Positions 25,353-34,163 of a stretch of 50,102 nt of DNA are shown piece by piece. Numbering within the stretch: the stretch's first letter is position 1; every line of letters begins with the position of its first letter. The stretch is from DATESN01 sp035270785 (GTDB lineage Bacteria; Bacillota; Clostridia; Lachnospirales; Lachnospiraceae), in the NCBI GenBank assembly GCA_035270785.1, contig DATESN010000114.1, positions 1-50,102 of the forward strand, given 5' to 3'. Position numbers and translations under genes: made by a program. A model generated the notes under the pieces. It saw only the letters and a list, made by a program, of their open reading frames with translations, ran no database searches and was not told the DNA's origin.

Positions 25353-26126
25353 ATGAAATATCTACCACTTATTATCATTTTATTGCTTGTACTAACTATT
25401 CTATTTACGATATATTACTGGATTAGTAAAATACGTAATAAAATTAGAAACTTTACCAGACAACTATGGGGAACTGATTCCATTACCGAAGGTGCCGCTA
25501 AAATGAAGGCAGAATATTCTGCTACACCAAAATCAATTTCTGCAATGACTAGTCTTTGTTTACCTAAAATTGTAAAAGACTTTCCTGATTTTCAATATAA
25601 TGAAATGAAAGACCGTTCAAATAATTTACTTATTTCCTATCTACTTGCCATTACAGCAAAACAAGTTAGTGCATTAAAAGAAGGTAACGCAGAGCTTAAA
25701 AACAAATTAGTCAACTATATTACTATGCTAGAAGAAAAAGAACTGACGGAACATTTTGAAAGAATAAAGATACATCGTACCGAAATTTCCGGGTATCGTA
25801 AAGAAAAAGGTCGTTGTATTATAACGTTTCAATCTTCTATTGAATATTTTCACTACATCCAAGACGTAAATGGGATTGTTGCAGAAGGTGAGAAAGAATG
25901 TAAGTTTCAGTCAAAGTATAATGTAGACTTAATCTATATTCAGGATCGGAGTATTGTTGAAAATGAACTGGATTTAGCCCTGGGTGTAAATTGTCCTAAT
26001 TGTGGCGCCCCCTTATCATCTTTAGGGGCTAAAATATGTGAATATTGTAGTACACCAATCATTGAAATAAATATTCACGCATGGTCTTTTAGTGATGTTT
26101 ATGAAATTAATCGCGTAGGAGGTTGA
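25353..26126 (+). CDS. YdjH-like membrane protein with Tim44-like fold and zinc ribbon
   Basis: The 257 residues have an N-terminal transmembrane helix (about 4-24), a soluble Tim44/NTF2-like region (FPDFQYNEMKDRSNNLLISYL ... FQSSIEYFHYI ... KYNVDLIYIQDRS) and a C-terminal zinc ribbon (CPNCGAPLSSLGAKICEYC). This order is that of B. subtilis YdjH. It is last in a three-gene run with the YdjI- and YdjG-like genes (41-base gap, AGGGGA before the ATG). The membrane anchors of this protein and the YdjG-like one suggest a membrane complex with the SPFH protein. Confidence 0.8.
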   Translation: MKYLPLIIILLLVLTILFTIYYWISKIRNKIRNFTRQLWGTDSITEGAAKMKAEYSATPKSISAMTSLCLPKIVKDFPDFQYNEMKDRSNNLLISYLLAITAKQVSALKEGNAELKNKLVNYITMLEEKELTEHFERIKIHRTEISGYRKEKGRCIITFQSSIEYFHYIQDVNGIVAEGEKECKFQSKYNVDLIYIQDRSIVENELDLALGVNCPNCGAPLSSLGAKICEYCSTPIIEINIHAWSFSDVYEINRVGG

Positions 26127-26203
26127 TAGTCATTGAAGTTCTAATATAAAAAATTCTCTTTATTATCTCATATAGGCATAAAATGCGAATTTGTGAAACG
26201 ATG

Positions 26204-26265
26204 TGCCGGGTGGAGATATAGTCCCGCTAGGATTTTAAAATCCTGCGGTTGTACTCTTTTTTCCG
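26204..26265 (-). pseudogene. Degenerate tRNA-Leu (TAA) relic
   Basis: The stretch shares TGCCGG, GAGAT-TAGTCCCGC and AGGATTTTAA blocks in the same order as the intact tRNA-Leu at 26322-26407, but the T-arm is deleted and the D-arm is eroded. The anticodon stem has become the palindrome AGGATTTTAAAATCCT. It lies 57 bases upstream (plus-strand sense) of the intact copy and cannot fold as a tRNA. Confidence 0.5.
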
Positions 26266-26283
26266 GTTCATATTTTGTATATC

Positions 26284-26318
26284 AAAAAAAGCATCAATCT
26301 TTTGATTGATGCCTTTTT
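26284..26318. terminator. Bidirectional terminator after tRNA-Leu
   Basis: GCATCAATC and GATTGATGC form a 9-bp stem with a TTTT loop, flanked by A7 and T6 runs. It ends the minus-strand tRNA-Tyr/tRNA-Leu transcript and could also stop transcription coming from the ydj-like genes. Confidence 0.88.
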
Positions 26319-26321
26319 TAA

Positions 26322-26407
26322 TGCCGGCGACCGGAATTGAACCGGTACGGGAGATTAGTCCCGCAGGATTTTAAGTCCTGTGCGTCTGCCAGTTCCGCCA
26401 CGCCGGC
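26322..26407 (-). tRNA. tRNA-Leu (TAA)
   Basis: 86-nt class II tRNA: acceptor GCCGGCG/CGCCGGC, anticodon loop CTTAAAA with TAA, long variable arm (GCGGGACTAATCTCCCG), and T-arm CCGGTTCAATTCCGG. CCA is not encoded. It is second after tRNA-Tyr. Confidence 0.96.
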
Positions 26408-26440
26408 ATTATCTGCTGATTTAACTTGCATTAAATCTAA

Positions 26441-26522
26441 TGGATGGAGGAGGATTCGAACCTCCGAAGCAATCTGCAGCAGATTTACAGTCTGTCCCCT
26501 TTGGCCACTCGGGAATCCATCC
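26441..26522 (-). tRNA. tRNA-Tyr (GTA)
   Basis: 82-nt class II tRNA: acceptor GGATGGA/TCCATCC, anticodon loop CTGTAAA with GTA, a variable arm (TGCTGCAGATTGCTTC region), and T-arm GAGGTTCGAATCCTC. It lies 33 bases upstream of tRNA-Leu and is probably co-transcribed. Confidence 0.96.
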
Positions 26523-26554
26523 ATGTAAGGATTTTTCAACCCTGACAAGAAGTT

Positions 26555-26583
26555 ATATTATCATAAGTTTAAGAGAATTGCAA
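26555..26583 (-). promoter_or_regulatory. Promoter of tRNA-Tyr/tRNA-Leu
   Basis: TTGCAA (26583-26578), a 17-base spacer and TAATAT (26560-26555) lie about 32 bases upstream of tRNA-Tyr. The -35 box falls inside the 3' end of the amylase gene. Confidence 0.55.
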
Positions 26584-28710
26584 GAAATTTTTATCAGGTT
26601 TTTTTATTATATCTTTTTTATATTTCAATACAATAGATGACGTCTTAGGAAGTGTAATGAGTACCTTTCCTGATACAACTGGATAAGAACATGGATTAAC
26701 ATCAAATCCGCTCTCATTGGTCAAAATAAGGCGTTCTAGAGTGGCTTGCATTGGTACTCCCAACTCATGCACTTTCACTTCCCTATTTATTTCATAATCA
26801 TTATTATTTACTAAGATAATAGTACTCTCAATTTTATTAAATCGTCCATAGCCTACAATATTATAATCCGCATCCAAATATTTAAAAGAACCTTTTCTTA
26901 TTTCTGGATTTTCTTTATGAATTCGTATCATTTCTTTGTGGAATGCAATCATTTCTTGGTCTTCATGACCCCACGGATACGTTCTTCGGTTATCCGGATC
27001 TGTGAAGCCACACACTCCCGCTTCATCTCCATAATAAATGGTTGGAGCCCCCGGCCATGTCATTTGCATCACGACTGCTTCACGCATAACTGCTTTGTTT
27101 ATATTTTCTTCCGCTGCCCTTGCACCTAACGTGTTGGTACGTCCAACTTTCCTATTGGTTCTAGTTAAAAAACGCGAATGATCATGATTGGATAATTCGT
27201 TCATTGCTGTATCAAAGGATGGTCTTGTAAAACATGCAGCATGATTTGACATCGCTTTCCAAAAGCTATCTGCGTTTCCAAGTAAATCTTCACGATAATC
27301 ATCACTATGTTTTTCCATGCCTGTTAAGAACCAAGTGATTGGTTCCATAAATGCATCATAGTTCATAACCGTATCCCATTCATCCCCTTGTAACCAAGAC
27401 TCTGGTTTTCCATAATGCTCCGCTAAAATAATGGCATTGGGGTTTGCTTCCTTCACAGACTTTCTAAAATCTTTCCAGAATTGATGATTGGCTTCTGGGG
27501 AATGAGCTAAATCAGCAGCTACATCAAGGCGCCACCCATCTACATTAAAAGGTGGAGATACCCACTTCTTTCCAATATATAAAATATAATCATAAAGTTC
27601 CTTAGAGCCTTCAAAATTTAATTTTGGTAAGGTATCATGTCCCCACCAGCCATCATAATTTGCATTATATGGCCATTGATCCTTCTTGGTGAAATCAAAA
27701 TAGTTGACGTATGGGCTATCCCCTGTAATGAAAGCTCCCTTATTATAGCCATCTGCATATTCATAAATACGTTCTTTATCTAGCCATTTATTAAAAGAAC
27801 CACAGTGATTGAAAACACCGTCTAAAATCACTTTCATTCCACGTTTATGAATTTCTTCTACCACTTCAATAAAAAGCTGATTACTTGCCTCTAGATTTTC
27901 TTTATTTGTTACACGATTAATATACTTTGATGCATATCTGTTTTCTTTCTGACCGGGCTCTAATAAATTTCCAGTATCATTAACAATCCTGCCAAAATGC
28001 GGATCAATATAGTCGTAATCTTGAATATCGTACTTATGATTGGAAGGAGATACAAAAAGTGGATTGAAATAAATTACTTCAACACCCAAATCCTGAATAT
28101 AATCTAGTTTATCAAGCACTCCTTGCAAATCGCCACCATAAAACTCTCGAACTCCTATTTGGTTTGGATACTTATTCCATTCATCTACACCAATGGTATG
28201 ATCACCAATGTAACTATATTCTCTTGTAAGCACGTCATTACTTCTATCTCCATTATAAAAACGGTCAACAAAAATTTGGTACATGACTGCACCCTTCGCC
28301 CAATTAGGAGTTGTAAATCCTGGAATTATAAAAAAGTTGAACATTGTATTCGTATCTTTACATACACCACGTTTATCATAATAACAAACAATTTTACCTG
28401 CTAATATTTCAAAATAATAAATGAACTTTTCATTTTCCAGTTGACATTCTACCTGGTAATAATCAAAAGAATCATCTGAACCGATCTTACTCATTAATTC
28501 TCTCTCTACATTACTCACAATATAAACTTGATCAATATTATTTTTTGCTGAGCGAAAAGATATCGTGACCCTACCAAAAGGAAGTGGCTCACATGGAGTC
28601 ACATAATCCTCTGTAGTGTCCGAGAATAAAGCTCTTCTATTTAAAACAGGTCGCATCCCTGAAATATATTGCTGTTGTTGTTCCGTTTTTATAAAACTAT
28701 TAAAATCCAT
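26569..28710 (-). CDS. GH13 alpha-amylase-family glycosidase (neopullulanase/cyclomaltodextrinase-like)
   Basis: The 713 residues lack a signal peptide, so the enzyme is probably cytoplasmic. An N-terminal beta domain (about 1-130) is followed by a GH13 barrel with DRFYNGD, region I DGVFNHCG, region II GWRLDVAADLA (nucleophile Asp), region III IILAEHYG (acid/base Glu) and region IV ELSNHDHSRF (Asp), then a C-terminal beta domain. YGGDLQGVLDKLDYI is typical of maltodextrin-degrading enzymes. It would degrade imported maltodextrins or pullulan fragments. AAGAGGT precedes the ATG. It stands alone. Confidence 0.92.
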   Translation of the reverse strand: MDFNSFIKTEQQQQYISGMRPVLNRRALFSDTTEDYVTPCEPLPFGRVTISFRSAKNNIDQVYIVSNVERELMSKIGSDDSFDYYQVECQLENEKFIYYFEILAGKIVCYYDKRGVCKDTNTMFNFFIIPGFTTPNWAKGAVMYQIFVDRFYNGDRSNDVLTREYSYIGDHTIGVDEWNKYPNQIGVREFYGGDLQGVLDKLDYIQDLGVEVIYFNPLFVSPSNHKYDIQDYDYIDPHFGRIVNDTGNLLEPGQKENRYASKYINRVTNKENLEASNQLFIEVVEEIHKRGMKVILDGVFNHCGSFNKWLDKERIYEYADGYNKGAFITGDSPYVNYFDFTKKDQWPYNANYDGWWGHDTLPKLNFEGSKELYDYILYIGKKWVSPPFNVDGWRLDVAADLAHSPEANHQFWKDFRKSVKEANPNAIILAEHYGKPESWLQGDEWDTVMNYDAFMEPITWFLTGMEKHSDDYREDLLGNADSFWKAMSNHAACFTRPSFDTAMNELSNHDHSRFLTRTNRKVGRTNTLGARAAEENINKAVMREAVVMQMTWPGAPTIYYGDEAGVCGFTDPDNRRTYPWGHEDQEMIAFHKEMIRIHKENPEIRKGSFKYLDADYNIVGYGRFNKIESTIILVNNNDYEINREVKVHELGVPMQATLERLILTNESGFDVNPCSYPVVSGKVLITLPKTSSIVLKYKKDIIKKPDKNFLQFS

Positions 28711-28737
28711 GTTAATACCTCTTACCCGCTATTTTAT

Positions 28738-28766
28738 AATATATAATATATAATATTTATATTCAA
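28738..28766 (-). promoter_or_regulatory. Candidate promoter of the amylase gene
   Basis: TTGAAT (28766-28761), a 17-base spacer and TATATT (28743-28738) lie just upstream of the amylase start. The surrounding ATATAATAT repeats make other -10 choices possible. Confidence 0.35.
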
Positions 28767-28798
28767 TACCTTATCATAAAAACCAATATTAAAAACAG

Positions 28799-28834
28799 TA
28801 AAAAAGACAGACGCTTCGACACGCTGTCTTTTTT
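28799..28834. terminator. Terminator downstream of ftsH
   Basis: AAAAAAGACAG and CTGTCTTTTTT flank a short loop with a further CG pair, giving A- and T-runs on both sides. On the minus strand it lies 155 bases after the ftsH stop and ends the long division/sporulation transcript. Confidence 0.8.
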
Positions 28835-28879
28835 AGAGAAGGTATTTTTTACTTATGGGGTATAGCAAAAAACTTTATA

Positions 28880-28923
28880 ATATATGGGGGGGTACAAGAA
28901 TTATTATAGCAAACCCCATATAT
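28880..28923. repeat. 10-bp inverted repeat in the ftsH 3' region
   Basis: ATATATGGGG (28880-28889) and CCCCATATAT (28914-28923) are perfect inverted copies 24 bases apart, in the 155-base stretch between the ftsH stop and its terminator. There is no U-run. No convincing gene occurs in this stretch. Confidence 0.5.
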
Positions 28924-28989
28924 ATCGTCTATTCCTATGATTCACAAATATTACAAAAACATCGTCACACTTTTGGTGAAATTGCACAA

Positions 28990-30840
28990 TTAACAGTCTG
29001 TGCTTTCCTCCAATTGTTGTTCGACCCCTTCTGTCCCAAATAAGCTTTCAAACTCAACTCTATTAATTTTCTCTTTTTCCAGCAACATGTTAGCACATTC
29101 ATGCAGAATCATTATATTCTCTGTAATAATATCCTTTGCTTTACTATAACAATCATCGATAATACGCTTAATCTCTCTGTCAATTTCCCCGGAAATACTT
29201 TCGCTATGATTTTTTGCATGGGCCAAGTCACGACCAATAAATACATCGTCATCATCATCTGCATAACAAATAACTCCAATATTTTCTGACATCCCGTAGC
29301 GGGTCACCATATATTTAGCTACTTTTGTTGCTTTCTTAATATCACTAGAAGCACCTGTTGTAATATCACCAAATATAATCTCTTCTGCGATACGTCCCCC
29401 TAATGAAACCATAATCTCTTGTAGCATCTGTCCTTTTGTCTGGAACATTTCATCTTTTTCAGGAAGTGGCATTGTATACCCAGCAGCTCCTTGTCCTGTA
29501 GGAATAATTGATACCGTATAAACAGGTCCAACATCTGGTAAAACATGAAAGAGGATTGCATGCCCAGCTTCATGATAGGCAGTAATTCTTTTTTCTTTCA
29601 AAGAAATAATTCGACTTTTTTTCTCTGTACCAATTCCCACCTTGATAAAAGACTTTGTAATATCCTCTTGTTTTAAAAAGGCCCTATCTTCTTTTGCAGC
29701 TTGAATTGCGGCCTCATTTAATAGATTCTCTAAATCTGCACCTGTAAATCCTGCAGTTGTTTGTGCTATTTGTTTTAAATCAACATCATCACCAAGTGGT
29801 TTGTTTTTCGCGTGAACTTTTAAGATATCTTCTCTTCCGCCCACATCCGGTGCGCCAACGCTCACTTTCCGATCAAAACGTCCAGGTCGCAAAATAGCAG
29901 GATCTAAAATATCAACACGATTTGTAGCTGCCATGACGATAATGCCTTCATTAACACCAAACCCATCCATTTCAACTAACATTTGATTCAGGGTTTGCTC
30001 TCTTTCATCATGGCCTCCCCCCATACCTGTTCCTCTTCGTCTCGCAACCGCATCAATTTCATCTATAAAAATGATACATGGGGAACTTTTCTTAGCTTCT
30101 GCAAATAGATCACGAACTCTTGAAGCACCTACTCCTACAAACATTTCTACAAAATCTGACCCTGAAATACTAAAAAAAGGAACACTTGCTTCTCCCGCAA
30201 TTGCTTTTGCTAATAATGTTTTACCCGTACCTGGAGGTCCTACTAATAGAATTCCTTTTGGAATTCTAGCACCAACCTTTGTAAACTTTCCTGGTTCTCT
30301 TAAAAATTCTACCACTTCTTCTAATTCTTCTTTTTCTTCTTTTAATCCAGCAACATCTTTCAATGTTATGGATCCTCCGTTTGATAAACGTGCTCGGCTT
30401 TTACCAAAGTTCATCATTTTGTTGTTACTTCCGCCCCCACCTGCATGTTGGGCATTCATCATGACAAATATAAATACAAGTACAATCAATGCCACCAAAA
30501 TAGGAAGCATATAATTGAGAAACCAATTTTCTTTAGGAATACTATTAACGATTGGATCTATCCCATTATCTCTCACTAATTGTTCTATCATAACAACATC
30601 AAGTGCATACATCACCTGACTAGAACCATCTGACAAGGTAATGCTAACAGCACCTGTAGGTGTTTCTTTATTAGGTTGAATCACAACTTCAGTTACCTTT
30701 TCATCTTTTAAATCTTCTACTAATTGACCATATTTATAGGAATCATTTTTTTCTTTTAAAGTACTAACCCAAATTGTTATCATTAATAATACTAGTATAA
30801 AAATGAAGTATGCATTGATTCCTTTTTTCTTTTTATTCAA
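28990..30840 (-). CDS. ftsH: ATP-dependent zinc metalloprotease FtsH
   Basis: The 616 residues have two N-terminal transmembrane helices (about 9-25 and 109-131) around an extracytoplasmic domain. The AAA+ module has Walker A GPPGTGKT, Walker B IIFIDEID and the second region of homology NRVDILDPAILRPGRFDR; the M41 protease has zinc site HEAGH. FtsH degrades membrane and regulatory proteins. The start is TTG after GAGGAGG. It is the last gene of the conserved tilS-hpt-ftsH run and precedes a terminator. Confidence 0.97.
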   Translation of the reverse strand: MNKKKKGINAYFIFILVLLMITIWVSTLKEKNDSYKYGQLVEDLKDEKVTEVVIQPNKETPTGAVSITLSDGSSQVMYALDVVMIEQLVRDNGIDPIVNSIPKENWFLNYMLPILVALIVLVFIFVMMNAQHAGGGGSNNKMMNFGKSRARLSNGGSITLKDVAGLKEEKEELEEVVEFLREPGKFTKVGARIPKGILLVGPPGTGKTLLAKAIAGEASVPFFSISGSDFVEMFVGVGASRVRDLFAEAKKSSPCIIFIDEIDAVARRRGTGMGGGHDEREQTLNQMLVEMDGFGVNEGIIVMAATNRVDILDPAILRPGRFDRKVSVGAPDVGGREDILKVHAKNKPLGDDVDLKQIAQTTAGFTGADLENLLNEAAIQAAKEDRAFLKQEDITKSFIKVGIGTEKKSRIISLKEKRITAYHEAGHAILFHVLPDVGPVYTVSIIPTGQGAAGYTMPLPEKDEMFQTKGQMLQEIMVSLGGRIAEEIIFGDITTGASSDIKKATKVAKYMVTRYGMSENIGVICYADDDDDVFIGRDLAHAKNHSESISGEIDREIKRIIDDCYSKAKDIITENIMILHECANMLLEKEKINRVEFESLFGTEGVEQQLEESTDC

Positions 30841-30876
30841 ATTATGCCTCCTCTCAATAAAACCCTATTTTTATTA

Positions 30877-31404
30877 CTATTCACTTAAATGTACAACTCC
30901 AATATAGGGAAGATTGCGATAACGTTGATCATAATCTAATCCATATCCTACAACAAATTCATCTGGAATAACAAAACCGGTATAATCAACGGTAGCCTCT
31001 ACAACTCTTCTTTCTGGTTTATCAAGAAGTGTACAAAGAGCCAGGCTCTTAGGCCCTCTTTTCTTAAGCATTTCCATAAGATAACTTAAAGTTCTTCCTG
31101 AATCAATGATATCTTCAATAACAAGAACTTCTTTTCCTTCTAATGGTTCATCCAAATCTTTAACAATTTTAACAACACCACTTGATTTTGTATCTCCGCC
31201 GTAGCTTGAGACAGACATGAAATCAAGCGATACTGGAATTGATATTCTTTTTGCCAGTTCACACATGAAAAAGCTTCCACCTTTTAAAACACAGACAAGA
31301 TGAATTTGTTTTCCTGCATAGTCTTTACTAATTTGTTCTCCTAGTTGTTGAATCTTACTATTTACCTCTTCTTCTGTAATTAATACACTTACTGTTTCAG
31401 TCAT
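30877..31404 (-). CDS. hpt: Hypoxanthine phosphoribosyltransferase
   Basis: The 175-residue start at 31404 follows GAGGAGGAG; a longer frame to 31455 overlaps tilS and was rejected. Motifs are VCVLKGGSFFMCELAKR, the PRPP loop EDIIDSGRTLSYL, and DEFVVGYGLDYDQRYRNLPYIG. It salvages hypoxanthine and guanine to IMP and GMP. The gene overlaps the tilS stop by a few bases. The tilS-hpt-ftsH order is the conserved Firmicute arrangement. Confidence 0.95.
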   Translation of the reverse strand: MTETVSVLITEEEVNSKIQQLGEQISKDYAGKQIHLVCVLKGGSFFMCELAKRISIPVSLDFMSVSSYGGDTKSSGVVKIVKDLDEPLEGKEVLVIEDIIDSGRTLSYLMEMLKKRGPKSLALCTLLDKPERRVVEATVDYTGFVIPDEFVVGYGLDYDQRYRNLPYIGVVHLSE

Positions 31405-32818
31405 CTTTGACTCCTCCTCTATATCGTACTTGGAATATTCGTTTCGTTTTATCATCCACTTTATAATGTTGACTTATACGGTGTCCCACAACCCAAATAA
31501 TATGATGGTCCTGTGCTAATAAGTAAACTTTATCTCTTTGCTCTTTCGGAACCTTCTCATTAATAAAATAATCCTTTAATGACTTTCTGGATTCCTCATT
31601 GTTAATCTTTATAAAATCACCACTTTGTCTTGTTCTTAAAACCAAAGGTTTATCTATCTTATCATAGTCAAACCATTTCGTATATGACTTTTTGGGAATA
31701 ACTTTTCTTGTAGAAGCGTCTATTATTTCGCATTCCAACTGTATTTCATCCGCAATATGATAGAGACCTGGCCCATGAATAATGACTTCATTTTTTATCT
31801 GTAAAGAATCTATTGCAGTGAAACTCCCATCTTTGTTCTTATATTTAACACATAGTGTATCGTATTGTTTTATGGCTACTAAAGCGTAGGGCAAATCAAC
31901 CCTTTTCCCTACTTGTTTGTTAAAAAGAAGGCGAATATTTTCAATATGAATGGATGTAATATCTTTTGATCCCTTTGTTAATTCATGGAGGATCAGCATA
32001 ATCACATACTTCTGTATTAAAACATCAAGAAGCAAGAATAGTTCCACCTGTACTAACATGAACTGTTCCTTTTTATGAAAGGTAACGCATGCTGAATATG
32101 CCTCTTTTGTTAACTTTTGCAAAAATAGTTCTGTCTCTTCCACTATGGACGCTGCATCACTAATATGAGAAACTACATTTTCGCAAATGTTTAATTCTGC
32201 GTAACTTAAAATATGATGTCTAATCCTATTTCTCGTATAAGTATCTTCGTGATTTGTTTTATCTATACAATATGCTATTTTATTTTGATTTAGATATGTT
32301 TCTATTTCATTTCGCTCTATACATAAAAGTGGTCTTATAATCTGCTGCCTTACAGAAGCAATACCGCTGAGTCCTTTTAACCCTGTACCTCTAAACAAAT
32401 GGAATAATACGGTTTCCGCTCTATCATTTTTATTATGAGCAATGGCAACCTTTCCCTGACCTCCAAATTGTTGATTTAATACTTGGAAAAAAGCGCTGTA
32501 TCGAACTTCTCTTCCAGCCTCTTCCACGGACAGTTTATTTAGCTTAGCATAGTCTTCTATTTTTTCTTCAAATAAAAAAAAGGGGACCTGAAGATTTTCA
32601 CAAAGGCTTTTTACAAAATCTCCATCCGCTTTTGCTTCGTCACGAATCCCATGATTAATATGAACCGCTACAAGGTCAAAAGGAATTTGTTTTTTTATTT
32701 CATGCAATAAAAAGAGGAGGCAAACGGAATCTGCCCCTCCTGAAATTCCCAAAACAATATGATCTCCTGAAACTATCATTTCTTTTTGTCTACAATAATC
32801 AATCACTTTTTGGATCAT
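31397..32818 (-). CDS. tilS: tRNA(Ile)-lysidine synthase
   Basis: The 473 residues start with the PP-loop ATP pyrophosphatase motif SGGADSVCLL (about 26-35), followed by the TilS-specific HINHGIRDEAKAD, AHNKNDRAETVLFHLFRGTGLKGLSGI and the C-terminal TilS domain (RTRQSGDFIKIN, KVPKEQRDK). It converts the wobble C of the AUA-decoding tRNA-Ile to lysidine and is essential in most bacteria. AAAGGATAAAAT precedes the ATG. It follows the spoIIE-like gene by 62 bases. Confidence 0.95.
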   Translation of the reverse strand: MIQKVIDYCRQKEMIVSGDHIVLGISGGADSVCLLFLLHEIKKQIPFDLVAVHINHGIRDEAKADGDFVKSLCENLQVPFFLFEEKIEDYAKLNKLSVEEAGREVRYSAFFQVLNQQFGGQGKVAIAHNKNDRAETVLFHLFRGTGLKGLSGIASVRQQIIRPLLCIERNEIETYLNQNKIAYCIDKTNHEDTYTRNRIRHHILSYAELNICENVVSHISDAASIVEETELFLQKLTKEAYSACVTFHKKEQFMLVQVELFLLLDVLIQKYVIMLILHELTKGSKDITSIHIENIRLLFNKQVGKRVDLPYALVAIKQYDTLCVKYKNKDGSFTAIDSLQIKNEVIIHGPGLYHIADEIQLECEIIDASTRKVIPKKSYTKWFDYDKIDKPLVLRTRQSGDFIKINNEESRKSLKDYFINEKVPKEQRDKVYLLAQDHHIIWVVGHRISQHYKVDDKTKRIFQVRYRGGVKDD

Positions 32819-32880
32819 TATATTTTATCCTTTTAGTTTATAATTTATAATATAGCTAATTTATATTAAAAAATCAATAA

Positions 32881-34071
32881 TTAAGGGGTATTTTCCCAAA
32901 TTCCTATTACTAGAACGGTCATATCATCTTTTATTTCGCCTTTAGACTGGCAAATAACGTTATTAAGAATACAATTGGCTATTTCTCTAGGGTTCTCATA
33001 ATGAATGCGTCTTATCATCTCTTCAAGGGCTAATTCATCCTCTTCTGTAGTGAAAAAATCTGTAATTCCATCTGAAACCATGATAACATAATCTCCATCA
33101 TTTAAATTACTTTTAATATGTTCAATTTCCATTTGGTGAAAAACACCTAACGGTAAACTTCCAGAGGGTATAATCTCAACAAGATTAGCACTTTTTATAA
33201 AGGTTGTCGCTGCTCCAACTTTTAGAAACTCACAATCCCCTGTATATAAATCAATATGGCATACATCTAATGTTGACATATTTTGTTCTTCTGCCGATGC
33301 TATTAAAGCTCCATTAATCATTTGAACTGCCATATCTTTAGAAAAATTAGCCTCTAAAAACTTTTCAAATAACTCTACTACCATTTGGCTATCCTGACAA
33401 GCCTTTTCCCCAGACCCCATTCCATCTGATAAAGCCACAATCAAATTACCATTTCCTATTTCTGATATAGAGTAATTATCACCTGATATTACTTCATTTT
33501 CCTTAATTGCTTTTGCAACTCCTGTTAAAAATCCATACTTAGACTCTTCTTCAAATATAATAGTTTCTGGCTTCTCTCTTAGATATGTAACACTTCCTCT
33601 TGTTGGCATAAGTCTTTTGTTGAAATTAACAGACAAAATACCTGCAATTTCCTCGGTGGAAAAACCAGATGTATTTTTAGTACTAAGTGTTACTCCTAAC
33701 TCCAGGCGATGTAATTTGTTTTCCAAACGAAACAAATTAATCAATTCAATTCCTTGTTCCTTAAGAGCATGTCCAATCTTTTTCTTCTTTTTTTCCTCTA
33801 TTGGTATTACCATATATGCTTCTTCTGCCACTTCCATAATAATCTCAGCCATTTCGTTGAGATGTTCAGCTAACAGTCCTCTGTTTTCCATAAGGCGTCT
33901 TTTCCACAAATATGCCATTCGATTTCCATCATTCGTTTCCTCTTTAGGTATACACGTAAATGTTTTTGCTAGATCTTTAAAAGAGTCTGCGTAGGTAAGC
34001 AGTCTTTTCTTTCCGTACTCTGGTAACAATGAATGATGTATATTTTCTCTTTGTACTAATTCTTTCCTCAT
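32881..34071 (-). CDS. SpoIIE-like PP2C phosphatase without the membrane domain
   Basis: The 396-residue protein matches the regulatory linker and PP2C domain of SpoIIE: VSGDNYSISEIGNGNLIVALSDGMGSGEKA, TLDVCHIDLYTGDCEFLKVGAATTFI, LNDGDYVIMVSDGITD and the C-terminal KGEIKDDMTVLV. B. subtilis SpoIIE has some 830 residues with ten N-terminal membrane helices; none is present here. The start is real, with AGGAGG upstream and a terminator 90 bases before. SpoIIE dephosphorylates SpoIIAA to activate sigma-F. Position between divIC and tilS is the standard spoIIE locus. Confidence 0.88.
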   Translation of the reverse strand: MRKELVQRENIHHSLLPEYGKKRLLTYADSFKDLAKTFTCIPKEETNDGNRMAYLWKRRLMENRGLLAEHLNEMAEIIMEVAEEAYMVIPIEEKKKKKIGHALKEQGIELINLFRLENKLHRLELGVTLSTKNTSGFSTEEIAGILSVNFNKRLMPTRGSVTYLREKPETIIFEEESKYGFLTGVAKAIKENEVISGDNYSISEIGNGNLIVALSDGMGSGEKACQDSQMVVELFEKFLEANFSKDMAVQMINGALIASAEEQNMSTLDVCHIDLYTGDCEFLKVGAATTFIKSANLVEIIPSGSLPLGVFHQMEIEHIKSNLNDGDYVIMVSDGITDFFTTEEDELALEEMIRRIHYENPREIANCILNNVICQSKGEIKDDMTVLVIGIWENTP

Positions 34072-34163
34072 GATGGTTTACCTCCTCTATGCAAAAGTTT
34101 ATTATATAAGCTTTTACATAAAATCTTTGTCAAACCGTGTGTCATTAATAAGAAAGTTTTAGA

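Noticed and set aside
26318..26640. Open frames across the two tRNAs (76, 63 and 66 codons on both strands)
   Set aside because: They coincide with intact tRNA-Leu and tRNA-Tyr cloverleaves and have no ribosome binding site.
28855..29043. 62-codon frame on the plus strand in the ftsH 3' region
   Set aside because: It overlaps the conserved ftsH C-terminus and has no ribosome binding site; the inverted repeat is the only clear feature there.
30071..30514. 147-codon open frame antisense to ftsH
   Set aside because: It is a mirror of the highly conserved AAA+ region; codon shadow, no ribosome binding site.
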